A DNA stretch of 64,000 nt from Pectobacterium polaris (lineage in GTDB: Bacteria; Pseudomonadota; Gammaproteobacteria; Enterobacterales; Enterobacteriaceae), in contig NZ_CP017481.1 in the NCBI RefSeq assembly GCF_002307355.1, positions 3,038,001-3,102,000 on the forward strand, in the 5' to 3' direction. How positions within the stretch are numbered: position 1 is the first letter of the stretch; every line of letters starts with the position of its first letter. Below the pieces are notes generated by a model. That model had not been told where the DNA came from. It ran no database searches and saw nothing but the letters and a program-made list of their open reading frames with translations. Made by a program: the position numbers and the translations under genes. Shown here piece after piece: positions 30,378 through 40,678 of the stretch.

Positions 30378-31343
30378 ATGTTAAAAATTACCTTTTTGGA
30401 TAAAGGCTCACTGCCTGAAACCATTTTCCTGAAAAAGACGAGTTTTAGGCGTCCGCAGTGCCGCCATGAATGGGTTGAATATAACTATACCTCGCCCGAT
30501 CAAGTTATCGCCCGAGCAAAAGACACCCACGTTATCATCACGAATAAAGCCCTATTAACGCGAGACACTTTGGCCGCGTTACCTGCGTTGAAGCTGATTG
30601 CTGTAACGGCAACAGGCACCGACAATATCGATCTTGTTGCTGCTAAAGAACTGGGTATCACGGTCAAAAATGTACCGGGCTACTCGACGCAAGCCGTATC
30701 CGAGCACGTGATTGCCATGATCTTTGCGCTAAAGCACAGCCTGATGGCGTGGTATCGCGATCAGCTGAGTGACCGCTGGGCCAGCCAGTCGCAATTTGCT
30801 TATTTTGATCATCCGGTTAAGGACATCGCTGGTGCGACGCTGGGCATCATCGGCGCGGGTACGATTGGGCGGGAAGTCGCGCGGCTGGCGCAGGCGCTGG
30901 GAATGAAGGTGATTTTTGCCGAGCGCAGAGGTGCCTCACAGTGTCGCGCTGGGTATCTGCCGTTTGAAGACGTTCTGCGGTTAGCGAATGTGATTTCACT
31001 CAACTGCCCGCTGAATGAGAGCACGCAGCATCTGATTAATGCAGAGACGCTCGCCCTGTGTAAGCCCACCGCGTTTATTATTAACACCGCCAGAGGCGGG
31101 CTGATTGATGAGCGCGCGCTGGCAGAAGCCTTGCAGCAGCGCGCCATTGCCGGTGCCGCGCTAGACTGCCTGACACAGGAACCGCCAGAAAAAGACAACC
31201 CATTAATGGTTGCGGCGAAAACCCTGCCTAATCTTCTGATTACCCCGCATATCTCCTGGACGTCTGCCTCATCACTGCAGCTGTTGATGGAAAAGACGAT
31301 TGAAAATATTGATGAGTATGCTCAGCAGAACGGACATCGATAA
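30378..31343 (+). CDS. D-2-hydroxyacid dehydrogenase
   Basis: The protein has 321 residues from the second ATG of a pair at 30375/30378 (MLKITFLDKG), 7 nt after AGGG; the frame is open up to 30309. The NAD-binding motif GIIGAGTIG is near residues 156-164. The catalytic Arg is in NTARGGLID, the Glu in CLTQEPPEKDN and the His in ITPHISWTS. It is most like glycerate/hydroxypyruvate dehydrogenases. The substrate cannot be assigned. It is a single gene with no functional neighbour. Confidence 0.85.
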   Translation: MLKITFLDKGSLPETIFLKKTSFRRPQCRHEWVEYNYTSPDQVIARAKDTHVIITNKALLTRDTLAALPALKLIAVTATGTDNIDLVAAKELGITVKNVPGYSTQAVSEHVIAMIFALKHSLMAWYRDQLSDRWASQSQFAYFDHPVKDIAGATLGIIGAGTIGREVARLAQALGMKVIFAERRGASQCRAGYLPFEDVLRLANVISLNCPLNESTQHLINAETLALCKPTAFIINTARGGLIDERALAEALQQRAIAGAALDCLTQEPPEKDNPLMVAAKTLPNLLITPHISWTSASSLQLLMEKTIENIDEYAQQNGHR

Positions 31344-31765
31344 TAAGAGGTAATTTGATTTCGCCGGGTATGAAGGAATATAGCCCGGCAGAGGAATGAT
31401 GATATTCATCAATTTTAATTGATTATCAAAATTGAACGTTTCAGCGAGTTGAATCTTTCTCTATCGATTATCTCTGTCGGTCTCGCTATATCGACGGGGA
31501 ATGAAAACAGCGCACGTCAGATCTAAAGTGAAAGCGTTATTATTTGTGATTATTCCGAATGCCTCTTGGTTGTGCTAGGGAATATTTATTTCTTAATAAT
31601 AACGGAAGTAAATAATAGAGCGAGTGCAGCAATATTTGTCGGCGGTAAAACGCCGATTAATGAGAGAAGGCATTGGTGGGCTGTATTGTCATCCGCCCCA
31701 GATCATCTGAATGGGGCGGAAGCGAGAAGGTACTGAAAGCGAGACGTTACTGAAAACGAGAGCGA
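31344..31765. other. Intergenic region between convergent genes
   Basis: 422 bp without a credible gene. A 9-bp perfect stem, TCCGCCCCA (31692-31700) with TGGGGCGGA (31712-31720), is the likely end signal for the leftward ABC cassette. It lacks a clear T run. Confidence 0.55.
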
Positions 31766-32761
31766 TTAGCGTTTCTGGATATACGTCATGGCTAGCGCGA
31801 GTGCCAGAACCAGACCTTTGATGATATCCATCGCGTAATAAGGCACGGAGAGCATCACCAGCCCATTCTGCAAAACGCCAAGAATAACGGCACCGAGCAG
31901 CGTACCCAGCGCATTCGGCTTGCCGGATCCCGCCAGCGAGAAACCGATATAGGCTGCGGCAACGGCATCCATCAAATAGCCGCCCCCGGCATTGACCTGC
32001 GAAGAGCCGATGCGCGATGCCAGTAAGATCCCGCCCAGCGCTGCGAGTAGTGAAGAAAACACGTACGCTTGTACCCGATAACGCGCCGTGCGAATGCCTG
32101 CCAGTCGCGCGGCTTCTGGGTTGCCGCCGATGGCATACATCCGGCGACCGTGCTTGGTAAGGGACAGATACAACTGCACCAGTACCGTTACCGCCAGCAT
32201 GATGACAACAATGACCGGCACCTGACCCAGCGTGGCAAAGAATTCAGGAATGACGCCTTCCGCCATTTCGCCGCTAGGCAGCACCATGTTCTGCGTGATG
32301 GAACCGCCATAGCTGTAGGTCATCGCCACGCCCTGAATGACGAACAGGCTGGCGAGCGTCGCCAGCATATCGGGAATCTTCAGCACGACGATGAGGAAGG
32401 CGTTGAATAGCCCGACCAGCGTACACAGCAGCAGCGTCAGGACAATCGCTCCGGTGGTACCGAATCCATGCCAGACGAAAAGCGAGATAACCAGCGCATT
32501 AGCCAGCGAGGCAGTCGATCCTACGGAAAGATCGAATCCGCCTACGGACAGCGAAATGGAGACGCCAATGGCAATCACCGTAACGATGGCGATAGAACGC
32601 AGGATATTGATGATGTTATATGGATCGAGAAAATTTTCCGACGCCAGCCCAAAGAGGGCAATCAGCGCGACGACGGTGATCAGCATGCCCCACTTATAGA
32701 GAAACTCGAAAACGTGGTGGCGGAAGGGGAGCGCCCCGTTAGATGAAAGTGGGTGACTCAC
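31766..32761 (-). CDS. Sugar-type ABC transporter permease (RbsC/YtfT-like)
   Basis: This 331-residue protein has about ten hydrophobic segments. It carries family-typical GVSISLSVGGFDLSVGS and a coupling-loop region reading YAIGGNPEAARLAGIRTARYRV. It is the channel half of a ribose/galactofuranose-class importer. It begins 4 nt inside the end of the ATPase gene, so the two are translated together. No substrate-binding protein gene is adjacent. Confidence 0.9.
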   Translation of the reverse strand: MSHPLSSNGALPFRHHVFEFLYKWGMLITVVALIALFGLASENFLDPYNIINILRSIAIVTVIAIGVSISLSVGGFDLSVGSTASLANALVISLFVWHGFGTTGAIVLTLLLCTLVGLFNAFLIVVLKIPDMLATLASLFVIQGVAMTYSYGGSITQNMVLPSGEMAEGVIPEFFATLGQVPVIVVIMLAVTVLVQLYLSLTKHGRRMYAIGGNPEAARLAGIRTARYRVQAYVFSSLLAALGGILLASRIGSSQVNAGGGYLMDAVAAAYIGFSLAGSGKPNALGTLLGAVILGVLQNGLVMLSVPYYAMDIIKGLVLALALAMTYIQKR

Positions 32762-34269
32762 GCGGGAGTTCCTCCAGTTGAATATAAAAGTAGGGTTTCT
32801 TCGTCAATCTCAGCGGCATTTAACTCTGCGACAATGCGGCCATCCCATAGCACGCAGATGCGATCGCAGAGCCCGACAAGTTCAGAGAACTCGCCCGACG
32901 CATAAATAATGCCTTTACCCTGACGGGCGAGGCCATCAATCAGGGTGAACAAGTCCTGTTTGGCCTTGATATCCACGCCTTTGGTGGGTTCGTCAAAAAT
33001 CAAAACCTGTGCTTCACTGCGTAGCCACTTGCCGATAGCCACTTTCTGCTGATTCCCGCCCGACAGGCGCGCCAGCTTTTGCGCCGGACCCGTGGTGCGA
33101 ACTGCCAGCCGTTCAACGATCTGTTTCGCCCAGACTAATGCCTTGCGACGGCTGAACAGGCCCCAGCGGGAAAAGCTATCGGTGGCAGTGATGCTGAGAT
33201 TCATGGTGACGGACTCATCAATAAAAATGCCTTCTTTGCGCCGCTCTTCAGGAACCAGCGCCAGCCCCTGTTCAACCGACTGGTGCGGTGAATGCGGTCG
33301 CCAGGGTTTACCACGATATTCTCCCTGCGCGATCTGGCAGGGTTCCGCGCCGAACAGCGCTTTACACAGCTCGGTTTTCCCCGCGCCAGCCAGCCCGGCA
33401 ATACCCAGAATTTCCCCTTTGCGCAGCGTAAGCGAAATATTGTGCAGCAGCGTTTCGTCGTGCAAACCAGTGACCTGAAGCAGCGTCTCTGCGGCAGGCG
33501 TCGTTCGGCGCGGTGGGAAGATATCGTCAAGCCGGTGCCCCAGCATTCTCTCTACGATCTCTTCGCCGCTGAGTCCCTGCATCGCACCGCTGCTGACAAA
33601 CTCGCCGTCACGCAGAACAGTCAACGTATCGCAGATTTCACTCAGCTCATGAATACGGTGGGAAATAAACACAATCCCGATGCCATCGGCCTGTAAACGG
33701 CGTACCACCTCGAAGAGGCGTGCGCTTTCGGCCTGATCCAGCGGGGCAGTGGGTTCATCCAGAATCAGGAAGCGACATTCGTGAGATAACGCGCGGGCGA
33801 GCAGAATTTGCTGTTTCTCAGCGAGCGAGCAGGTATCCAGCCGTTGACGAACATTGAGGTGAACGCCAAGCTGGTCAAGCAGCGCCTGCGCCTGACGATA
33901 GATCTGCGGCCAACTCAGCAGATGTCCGTCCTGTGCCAGCGTATCCAGCATAATGTTTTCCGCTACGGACAGCGTGGGAACCAGCGCGACATCGACTTCC
34001 TGCTGCACCAGATGAATGCCGTACCGCTTGGCATCACGCGGTGAATGGACATCGACCTGCTTACCATTAATCAGAATATCGCCCTGATAGTGATCGTAAG
34101 CGCCCGATAAGATCGTCATTAGCGTGGATTTACCCGCGCCGTTTGCGCCAGTCAGGGCATGAATCGAACCACCTTCCAGTGTGAAATTAACCTGCTTGAG
34201 GGCGTGGAAACCAGAAAAGGAGATGGAAATGTTGTGCATTTCCAGTCGGCTTTGGGAGGTAGGAATCAT
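32758..34269 (-). CDS. Sugar-type ABC transporter double ATPase (RbsA/MglA-like)
   Basis: The protein has 503 residues and two ABC modules. The first has GANGAGKS near residue 40, a degenerate signature CSLAEKQQI and FLILDEPTAPLD. The second has GLAGAGKTE, RLSGGNQQK and LIFDEPTKGVDIKAK. The tandem form with an atypical second half is normal for CUT2 sugar importers. It is first gene of a two-gene unit divergent from the hcxA-like dehydrogenase, with a 266-bp gap between. Confidence 0.9.
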   Translation of the reverse strand: MIPTSQSRLEMHNISISFSGFHALKQVNFTLEGGSIHALTGANGAGKSTLMTILSGAYDHYQGDILINGKQVDVHSPRDAKRYGIHLVQQEVDVALVPTLSVAENIMLDTLAQDGHLLSWPQIYRQAQALLDQLGVHLNVRQRLDTCSLAEKQQILLARALSHECRFLILDEPTAPLDQAESARLFEVVRRLQADGIGIVFISHRIHELSEICDTLTVLRDGEFVSSGAMQGLSGEEIVERMLGHRLDDIFPPRRTTPAAETLLQVTGLHDETLLHNISLTLRKGEILGIAGLAGAGKTELCKALFGAEPCQIAQGEYRGKPWRPHSPHQSVEQGLALVPEERRKEGIFIDESVTMNLSITATDSFSRWGLFSRRKALVWAKQIVERLAVRTTGPAQKLARLSGGNQQKVAIGKWLRSEAQVLIFDEPTKGVDIKAKQDLFTLIDGLARQGKGIIYASGEFSELVGLCDRICVLWDGRIVAELNAAEIDEETLLLYSTGGTPA

Positions 34270-34535
34270 GGTCGGTAACGCTCTTGGCGGTCAAGGTCAT
34301 GAAATAACGGAAAAGAAAGGTAGCACATATCCCAGAGAATTTAATACAGCTTCAAGTGTTTGAGAGTTATTGGCTATGAACGAAAAGGCATAAATTAAAT
34401 AAAAAAGTTCTTAAGCTGGCGCAGGCAAGTGAATAAGATGGGTTTATCAATAGGGTAGCGCAGCAGATTCATCTATCAGACAAACATAAGATAAGAGCCG
34501 TACTCAAGAGAGGGCGCGGCGAGGAAGATTCAAAC

Positions 34536-35624
34536 ATGCACACAACGACAGTCCGCGTACAGGTTGGCCCTGCTAACTATTTCTCTTTCCCCGGCGCTAT
34601 CGATAAGCTGCTGGAGTTTTATCCACCGGAGGTGCTGAAAAACGCGCTGTGGATCTACGGCGAGCGGGCGATTGCTGCGGCTCGACCGTATTTACCGGCC
34701 GAATTCGATGCGCCTTCAGCCCGACGCGTTCAGTTTGGTGCGCATTGCAGCGAAGGGGAAGTGGCAAAACTGGTCGCGCAGGCGGGCGATGAATGTCAGG
34801 TCGTCATCGGCGTCGGCGGCGGGGCGGTGCTGGATACCGCGAAGGTCGCCGCGCGCCATATTGGTGTGCCGCTGGTGGCAATACCGACTATTGCAGCGAC
34901 CTGTGCAGCCTGGACACCGCTGTCCGTGTGGTATAACGATGCCGGACAAGCACTGCGCTTCGAGATTTTCACTGATGCGAACCATCTGGTGCTGGTGGAA
35001 CCGCGGATTATGCTGGCGGCACCGGTGGAATACCTGCTGGCTGGCGTCGGTGATACGCTGGCGAAGTGGTATGAAGCTGTCGTTCTCAGTCCTCAGCCGG
35101 AAACGCTGCCGCTTTCTGTTCGATTGGGCTTACAGGCCGCGCTGGATATCCGTAATGTGTTGCTGCAACAAAGTGCGGCAGCGCTGGAAGCCGTCGAGCG
35201 TGGCGAATTGACGCAGGATTTTCTGGATGTCGTGGATGCGATCATTGCCGGTGGCGGCATGGTTGGCGGGTTGGGAGAGCGCTATACCCGCGTGGCGGCG
35301 GCGCATGCGGTGCATAATGGTTTGACGGTGTTGCCACAAACCGAACGCTTCCTGCACGGCACCAAGGTGGCTTATGGCATCCTGGTGCAGAGCGCCTTGT
35401 TAGGGGATAGCGACACGTTACTCCAGTTGAAGGAAGCGTTTAAGGCGTTTGGTTTGCCGACCTCGCTGGCCGCGCTGGATGTGGATATTCACGATCATGC
35501 CGCGCTTCAGGCGGTTATTGCCCGCACCTTGCAGGCGGGGGAATCTATTCATTATCTACCGTTGACGCTCAATGAAGAGGTCCTGCTGGCCGCGTTTAAC
35601 ACCGTTGAATCTGCTGGAAAATAA
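34536..35624 (+). CDS. hcxA: Iron-type dehydrogenase, hydroxycarboxylate dehydrogenase A (HcxA/YbdH)-like
   Basis: This 362-residue protein of the glycerol-dehydrogenase group starts RVQVGPANYFSFPGAIDKLL. It carries the NAD-binding GVGGGAVLDTAKVAAR and the YbdH-like IPTIAATCAAWTPLSVWYND. Metal ligands are likely in GVGDTLAKWYE, the AAAHAVHNGL region and RFLHGTKVAYG. E. coli HcxA reduces 2-oxo acids such as 2-oxobutyrate and 2-oxoglutarate with NADPH. Its placement beside the sugar transporter is not the E. coli arrangement. Confidence 0.85.
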   Translation: MHTTTVRVQVGPANYFSFPGAIDKLLEFYPPEVLKNALWIYGERAIAAARPYLPAEFDAPSARRVQFGAHCSEGEVAKLVAQAGDECQVVIGVGGGAVLDTAKVAARHIGVPLVAIPTIAATCAAWTPLSVWYNDAGQALRFEIFTDANHLVLVEPRIMLAAPVEYLLAGVGDTLAKWYEAVVLSPQPETLPLSVRLGLQAALDIRNVLLQQSAAALEAVERGELTQDFLDVVDAIIAGGGMVGGLGERYTRVAAAHAVHNGLTVLPQTERFLHGTKVAYGILVQSALLGDSDTLLQLKEAFKAFGLPTSLAALDVDIHDHAALQAVIARTLQAGESIHYLPLTLNEEVLLAAFNTVESAGK

Positions 35625-35642
35625 GCGGGTAGGAAAAAGCGA

Positions 35643-35680
35643 AGGGCGGAGAGTATTCTCCGCCCTAAGGGTTATTCTTT
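35643..35680. terminator. Terminator between hcxA-like gene and KTSC gene
   Basis: A 10-bp perfect stem (35643-35652 with 35657-35666, loop GTAT) is followed by AAGGGTTATTCTTT on the plus strand, 18 bp after the dehydrogenase stop and 25 bp from the KTSC gene stop on the other strand. Confidence 0.75.
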
Positions 35681-35691
35681 ATCTTCAAAAA

Positions 35692-35904
35692 CTACTGCGT
35701 TTTCTCGTAGGGGAATGAATTTTTGATAAAGCTGGCGTAGTAACGGTACTTCGTCTTGCTTGCCATCAGCTCTTCATAAATCATGCGTGCTACGCCGCTG
35801 TAGAGATAGATGCTCCCATTTAGCAATTCGACTTCCAATTGGCTTTTTTCTGCATCGTATCCGACTGAAAACAACTCTGTTGATGAAACTCGCTTTCTCT
35901 GCAA
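35692..35904 (-). CDS. KTSC-domain small protein
   Basis: This 70-residue protein starts at TTG (35904) with GGGAG 8 nt upstream. The pattern VSSTELFSVGYDAEKSQLEV, NGSIYLYSGV, MIYEELMAS and FIKNSFPYEK matches the KTSC domain, a short fold also found attached to some lysyl-tRNA synthetases. Standalone versions have no established role. It is transcribed on its own. The upstream gap has a 7-bp hairpin (35959-35978). Confidence 0.72.
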   Translation of the reverse strand: MQRKRVSSTELFSVGYDAEKSQLEVELLNGSIYLYSGVARMIYEELMASKTKYRYYASFIKNSFPYEKTQ

Positions 35905-36117
35905 AATTAATCACTCCCAACGTATCAATGCCGCATCCTGACGGTATACCACCTTTTTAGCTATATCGTGTTATAGCTCGAAGTATATCGGGGGTAAACA
36001 ACAGCATATCGTTATCAGTTCATGAATAATCAGTAAACGCTCACAGAATTCTTGCTCTGTCGCCCATCGACCCGCTTTGTTTGTTGTTGTCGATGAGGTG
36101 ATATCCCGATCGGATTG

Positions 36118-36762
36118 TTAATCCTGAGCGAGAGCCCGCTGAAACGCTGGCTGGCTTTCTATCCGTTCAATGTATTGCTTGATATGCGGGTAGTGGCTGA
36201 AATCCAAACGCGTTTTCGCCAAAACCAGCGGGACGGCCATTTGGATATCGGCACCGCTGAGCGATTCTCCTGCAAACCAGTCTTGTTTACTCAAATGCTG
36301 TTCGATGAACTGAAGTTGCGTCGTCAATCGCGGCACAATAAAGGCCTGCTCGATGCTTTGTACAATTTTGCGTGCGATGGGGCGGATGAAAAATGGCATC
36401 GGCGCGGATTCTGTTTTCGCCAAGACTAAACGCATCACCAGCAGCGGCATGAGGGAACCTTCCGCGAAATGCAGCCAGAAGCGATAATCCAACAGCGCTT
36501 GTCCGCTCTGTGGGCGGAGTCTGCCGTTGCCGTAAGTCTCAATCAGGTATTCCACAATGGCCCCGGATTCGGCAATCGTCAGTTCGCCATCGGTAATCAC
36601 TGGCGATTTCCCTAACGGATGGATTTGTTTAAGTGATGCCGGGGCGCTAAACGTTTTTGGATCACGTGCGTAGCGAATGATTTCATAGTCAACGCCCAGC
36701 TCTTCCAGTAGCCAGGTCGCGCGGGTCGAACGGGATTTCTCGAGGTGATGAACGTGTATCAT
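36118..36762 (-). CDS. Glutathione S-transferase family protein
   Basis: The protein has 214 residues from the ATG at 36762 (MIHVHHLEKSRSTR), with AAAGGA upstream. The thioredoxin-fold N-domain has the glutathione-site segments HPLGKSPVI and IAESGAIVEYLIETYG. The helical C-domain contains FAGESLSGADIQMAVPL. The substrate is unknown. Its closeness to the glutathione-dependent yeiG and frmA genes suggests a shared detoxification role, but it is separated from them by about 200 bp. Confidence 0.88.
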   Translation of the reverse strand: MIHVHHLEKSRSTRATWLLEELGVDYEIIRYARDPKTFSAPASLKQIHPLGKSPVITDGELTIAESGAIVEYLIETYGNGRLRPQSGQALLDYRFWLHFAEGSLMPLLVMRLVLAKTESAPMPFFIRPIARKIVQSIEQAFIVPRLTTQLQFIEQHLSKQDWFAGESLSGADIQMAVPLVLAKTRLDFSHYPHIKQYIERIESQPAFQRALAQD

Positions 36763-36961
36763 CAAGGTTTCCTTTTTGTTTGTCTTGGTTCCGTCATTCA
36801 GCACGGGCAGGTGTGATCGTTTTTACTGTGATTTGCTGTAATAGAGAAGGGAAATAGCACTCGGGAACCGTAGGTATCCATCCCCGAGTGCTGTTATCAG
36901 CTAGATGAGCATAGCTCATTATTCGTTGCGCTGTTTAAGCCAACCGCTATTCGGCAAACAC

Positions 36962-37807
36962 CTATTCTTCCAATAAATACTGAGCGTGGAAGCGCAGGTG
37001 ATCTTCGATGAAACTGGCGATGAAGAAATAGCTGTGGTCATAGCCAGACTGGGTCCGCAGCGTCAGCGGCCAGTCATACTGGCTTGCCAGTGCTTCCAGT
37101 TTCGCCGGTTGTAGCTGATCGGGGAGGAACTGATCGCAATCGCCCTGATCGACCAACATGGGCAGCTTCTTCTGACTATTTGCCAGCAAATGGCAGCTAT
37201 CATACTGCAACCACTGCGTTTCATCCTCGCCGAGGTAGGCGGTAAGCGCCTTGCGACCCCAGGGAACCTGACTTGGGTTAACGATCGGTGCGAACGCTGA
37301 CGCAGACAGAAATTGATCCGGGTTGCGTAGCGCCAGCATCAGTGCACCGTGCCCGCCCATCGAATGTCCACTGATGGACTGACGGCCGTTCACGTTAAAA
37401 TGCTGCTGGATCAGCGCTGGTAATTCGCTGCTGATGTAGTCATACATCCGGTAGTGTGCTGCCCAAGGCGCTTGCGTGGCATTCACGTAGAATCCCGCAC
37501 CTTGGCCTAGATCGTACCCTGCGTCGTCTGCGACGCCATCGCCGCGCGGGCTGGTGTCCGGCATGACCAGCACCAGACCCAGCTCGGAAGCAACGCGCTG
37601 CGCACCGGCTTTCGTCGTAAAGTTTTCGTCGTTGCAGGTTAACCCAGACAGCCAGTAAAGCACGGGCGGCGGTGTGTCATCCTGTGTTGGTGGCAGATAA
37701 ATGCTGAACGTCATCGCGGTGTTCAGCGTTTCTGACACATGGCGGTAGCGCTGTTGCCAGCCACCAAACATACGGTGTTCTTCCAGCAGTTCCAGTGATG
37801 ATGTCAT
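36962..37807 (-). CDS. yeiG: S-formylglutathione hydrolase YeiG
   Basis: The protein has 281 residues from the ATG at 37807 ([20 protein letters not shown]), with an AGGAGG ribosome site. It is an esterase-D-type alpha/beta hydrolase with nucleophile elbow [10 protein letters not shown], likely acid residue in DQGDCDQFL and catalytic His in YDHSYFF. It splits S-formylglutathione into formate and glutathione after FrmA. It is closer to E. coli YeiG than FrmB and sits between cirA and folE as yeiG does, but here with frmA upstream. Confidence 0.92.
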   Translation of the reverse strand: MTSSLELLEEHRMFGGWQQRYRHVSETLNTAMTFSIYLPPTQDDTPPPVLYWLSGLTCNDENFTTKAGAQRVASELGLVLVMPDTSPRGDGVADDAGYDLGQGAGFYVNATQAPWAAHYRMYDYISSELPALIQQHFNVNGRQSISGHSMGGHGALMLALRNPDQFLSASAFAPIVNPSQVPWGRKALTAYLGEDETQWLQYDSCHLLANSQKKLPMLVDQGDCDQFLPDQLQPAKLEALASQYDWPLTLRTQSGYDHSYFFIASFIEDHLRFHAQYLLEE

Positions 37808-37849
37808 CGCTGTACAGCCTCCTTTATTCTGTTCCTGACAGTAGCGCAA

Positions 37850-39010
<1,161 letters not shown>

Positions 39011-39084
39011 TTAAATGATAGGACGTGGCATTGATCGCTGTGTCGTCCTCTCTTGAAAAGTGTCGTTCATCGGCAGTAAAGGGC

Positions 39085-39975
39085 TCATTCCGACTGAGCG
39101 GGTGGTTCAATAGTGCTGCCCTGTTCAATAATGAGCTTTTTAAGCGCCTCGACATTCGGGCCGAAGGCGTCGCGTCGCCAGACGAGCCAGGTGGACGCGG
39201 CGGCGATGTCGGGCGGTAATTCATGCACCTGAACGCGCGTGCCTGCGGGCAGTGATTCGAGGACGGCATACGGGAGCATGGCTAGCCCGGCGCCGCTGGC
39301 GACACAGGCAAGCATGGCATGGTATGAATGGATTTCCATGATAGTACCGGGCACCACGCCATCCTGCCGGAACCAGTTCTCAAGGCGCTTTCTATAAGAA
39401 CAGCTGGGGCGGAAAGCAAACAACGTATCGTTGATGGCATCCCGCGCATGGGTAATCGGCGCGTGTGCAGGGTCAGATATCAGTACTAATCGTTCCGCAA
39501 AACACGAACACCCATTCAGCTCATCGTAGACGACAGGCCCATCGACTAACGCGGCAGCCAGCGTTCCCGCCCGCACACGTTCGATGATTTCCCCCGATGT
39601 ACCGGTATTCAGGGACAGCGAAACGTTGGGGTAACGCTGATGGTAAGCCGCTAATAGCGTAGGCAAACGGGTTGCCGCAGTGCTTTCCATCGAGCCGAGC
39701 GCGAAGTTACCGGCGGGTTCCCCCGTGCGCGTCATGCTGATCGCTTCCTCACTAAGAGCCAGGATACGCTGTGCATAACATAAGAAATTGTGCCCAATCG
39801 GGGACAGGCGCAGGCGCTGTTTCTCACGGATAAACAGATCGGTGCCCAGTTCCAGTTCCAACTGGCGCAACCGCGTGGTCAGATTGGAGGGTACCCGATG
39901 AAGCTGCTCTGCGGCGCGCGCGACGGAACCCGTTTCGGCAACGAGGCAGAACATGCGCAACTGGGTCAAATCCAT
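39085..39975 (-). CDS. LysR-type regulator, PtrR (YneJ)-like
   Basis: The protein has 296 residues. The helix-turn-helix lies in MDLTQLRMFCLVAETGSVARAAEQLHRVPSNLTTRLRQLE. The VPSNLTTR recognition helix and the following RLRLSPIGHNFL are typical of the PtrR/YneJ group. The effector domain contains FRPSCSYRKRLENWF. It lies about 110 bp upstream of frmA on the same strand and could control it, though PtrR of E. coli acts on putrescine-related genes. Confidence 0.85.
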   Translation of the reverse strand: MDLTQLRMFCLVAETGSVARAAEQLHRVPSNLTTRLRQLELELGTDLFIREKQRLRLSPIGHNFLCYAQRILALSEEAISMTRTGEPAGNFALGSMESTAATRLPTLLAAYHQRYPNVSLSLNTGTSGEIIERVRAGTLAAALVDGPVVYDELNGCSCFAERLVLISDPAHAPITHARDAINDTLFAFRPSCSYRKRLENWFRQDGVVPGTIMEIHSYHAMLACVASGAGLAMLPYAVLESLPAGTRVQVHELPPDIAAASTWLVWRRDAFGPNVEALKKLIIEQGSTIEPPAQSE

Positions 39976-40678
39976 ATCTTTCTCTTTTCGTAATGAACTG
40001 GTGTTTGATTATTCACTTTTTGTGAAGTGTAGCGGCAAGCAGCGCATTTCGCAACTGGCTTACGCCACACTGATGTGAACGTAACGTAAACCCAGCGTGA
40101 TGAGATGTGCTCTGAATGATAAAAATGACGGACGTAATTATCATCAGGATTAATAGTGGGGAGATGAGAAAGAGAAGAAAGCGATAAAATGATCGCGGCC
40201 GGAATTAATAGCACCACAATCAACTATTACCTCGAATAGGGTCATATTTTCTAATGAATAGGGCAGAATGAAAAAATAAGAATAATCACAGAAAAATAAA
40301 ATCGTATTTTACCCTGACGCATAGCGGAAGCGTGGAAATAAATAGATAATTAAAATAAACAGTTAAATGTGAAGATAAATTGTTGTATCGGAGCAATAGC
40401 CAGAAACTATCGCAATTCTTCATTTTTATCGCATTTGTTGATGGGAAGGCGTAAAGTGCCCGCCTAAAGTGCCGATAATGTTAATGTATGGTAGGAATGC
40501 TTTATCATTATTGTAAGGAAGTGTGTCTTTTTGTCATTAAAGGAAAATAACTCTAACTAATGAGAGCCTCTGCTCTTCATTAAATGACGTAACACCCGGC
40601 GTATTTCCAATTAAAAATGTGCGGCTGTCTTGCAGAAAGCGCAGAGGAAAATCGCCAGATAATTTATAGGAGTCTTCT
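39976..40678. other. Long AT-rich intergenic region
   Basis: 703 bp lie between the divergent LysR gene and chemoreceptor gene. It is strongly AT-rich, and I see no gene, repeat or clear operator. Short frames here lack ribosome sites and family resemblance. Such a region often holds a silenced or strongly regulated promoter. Confidence 0.5.
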
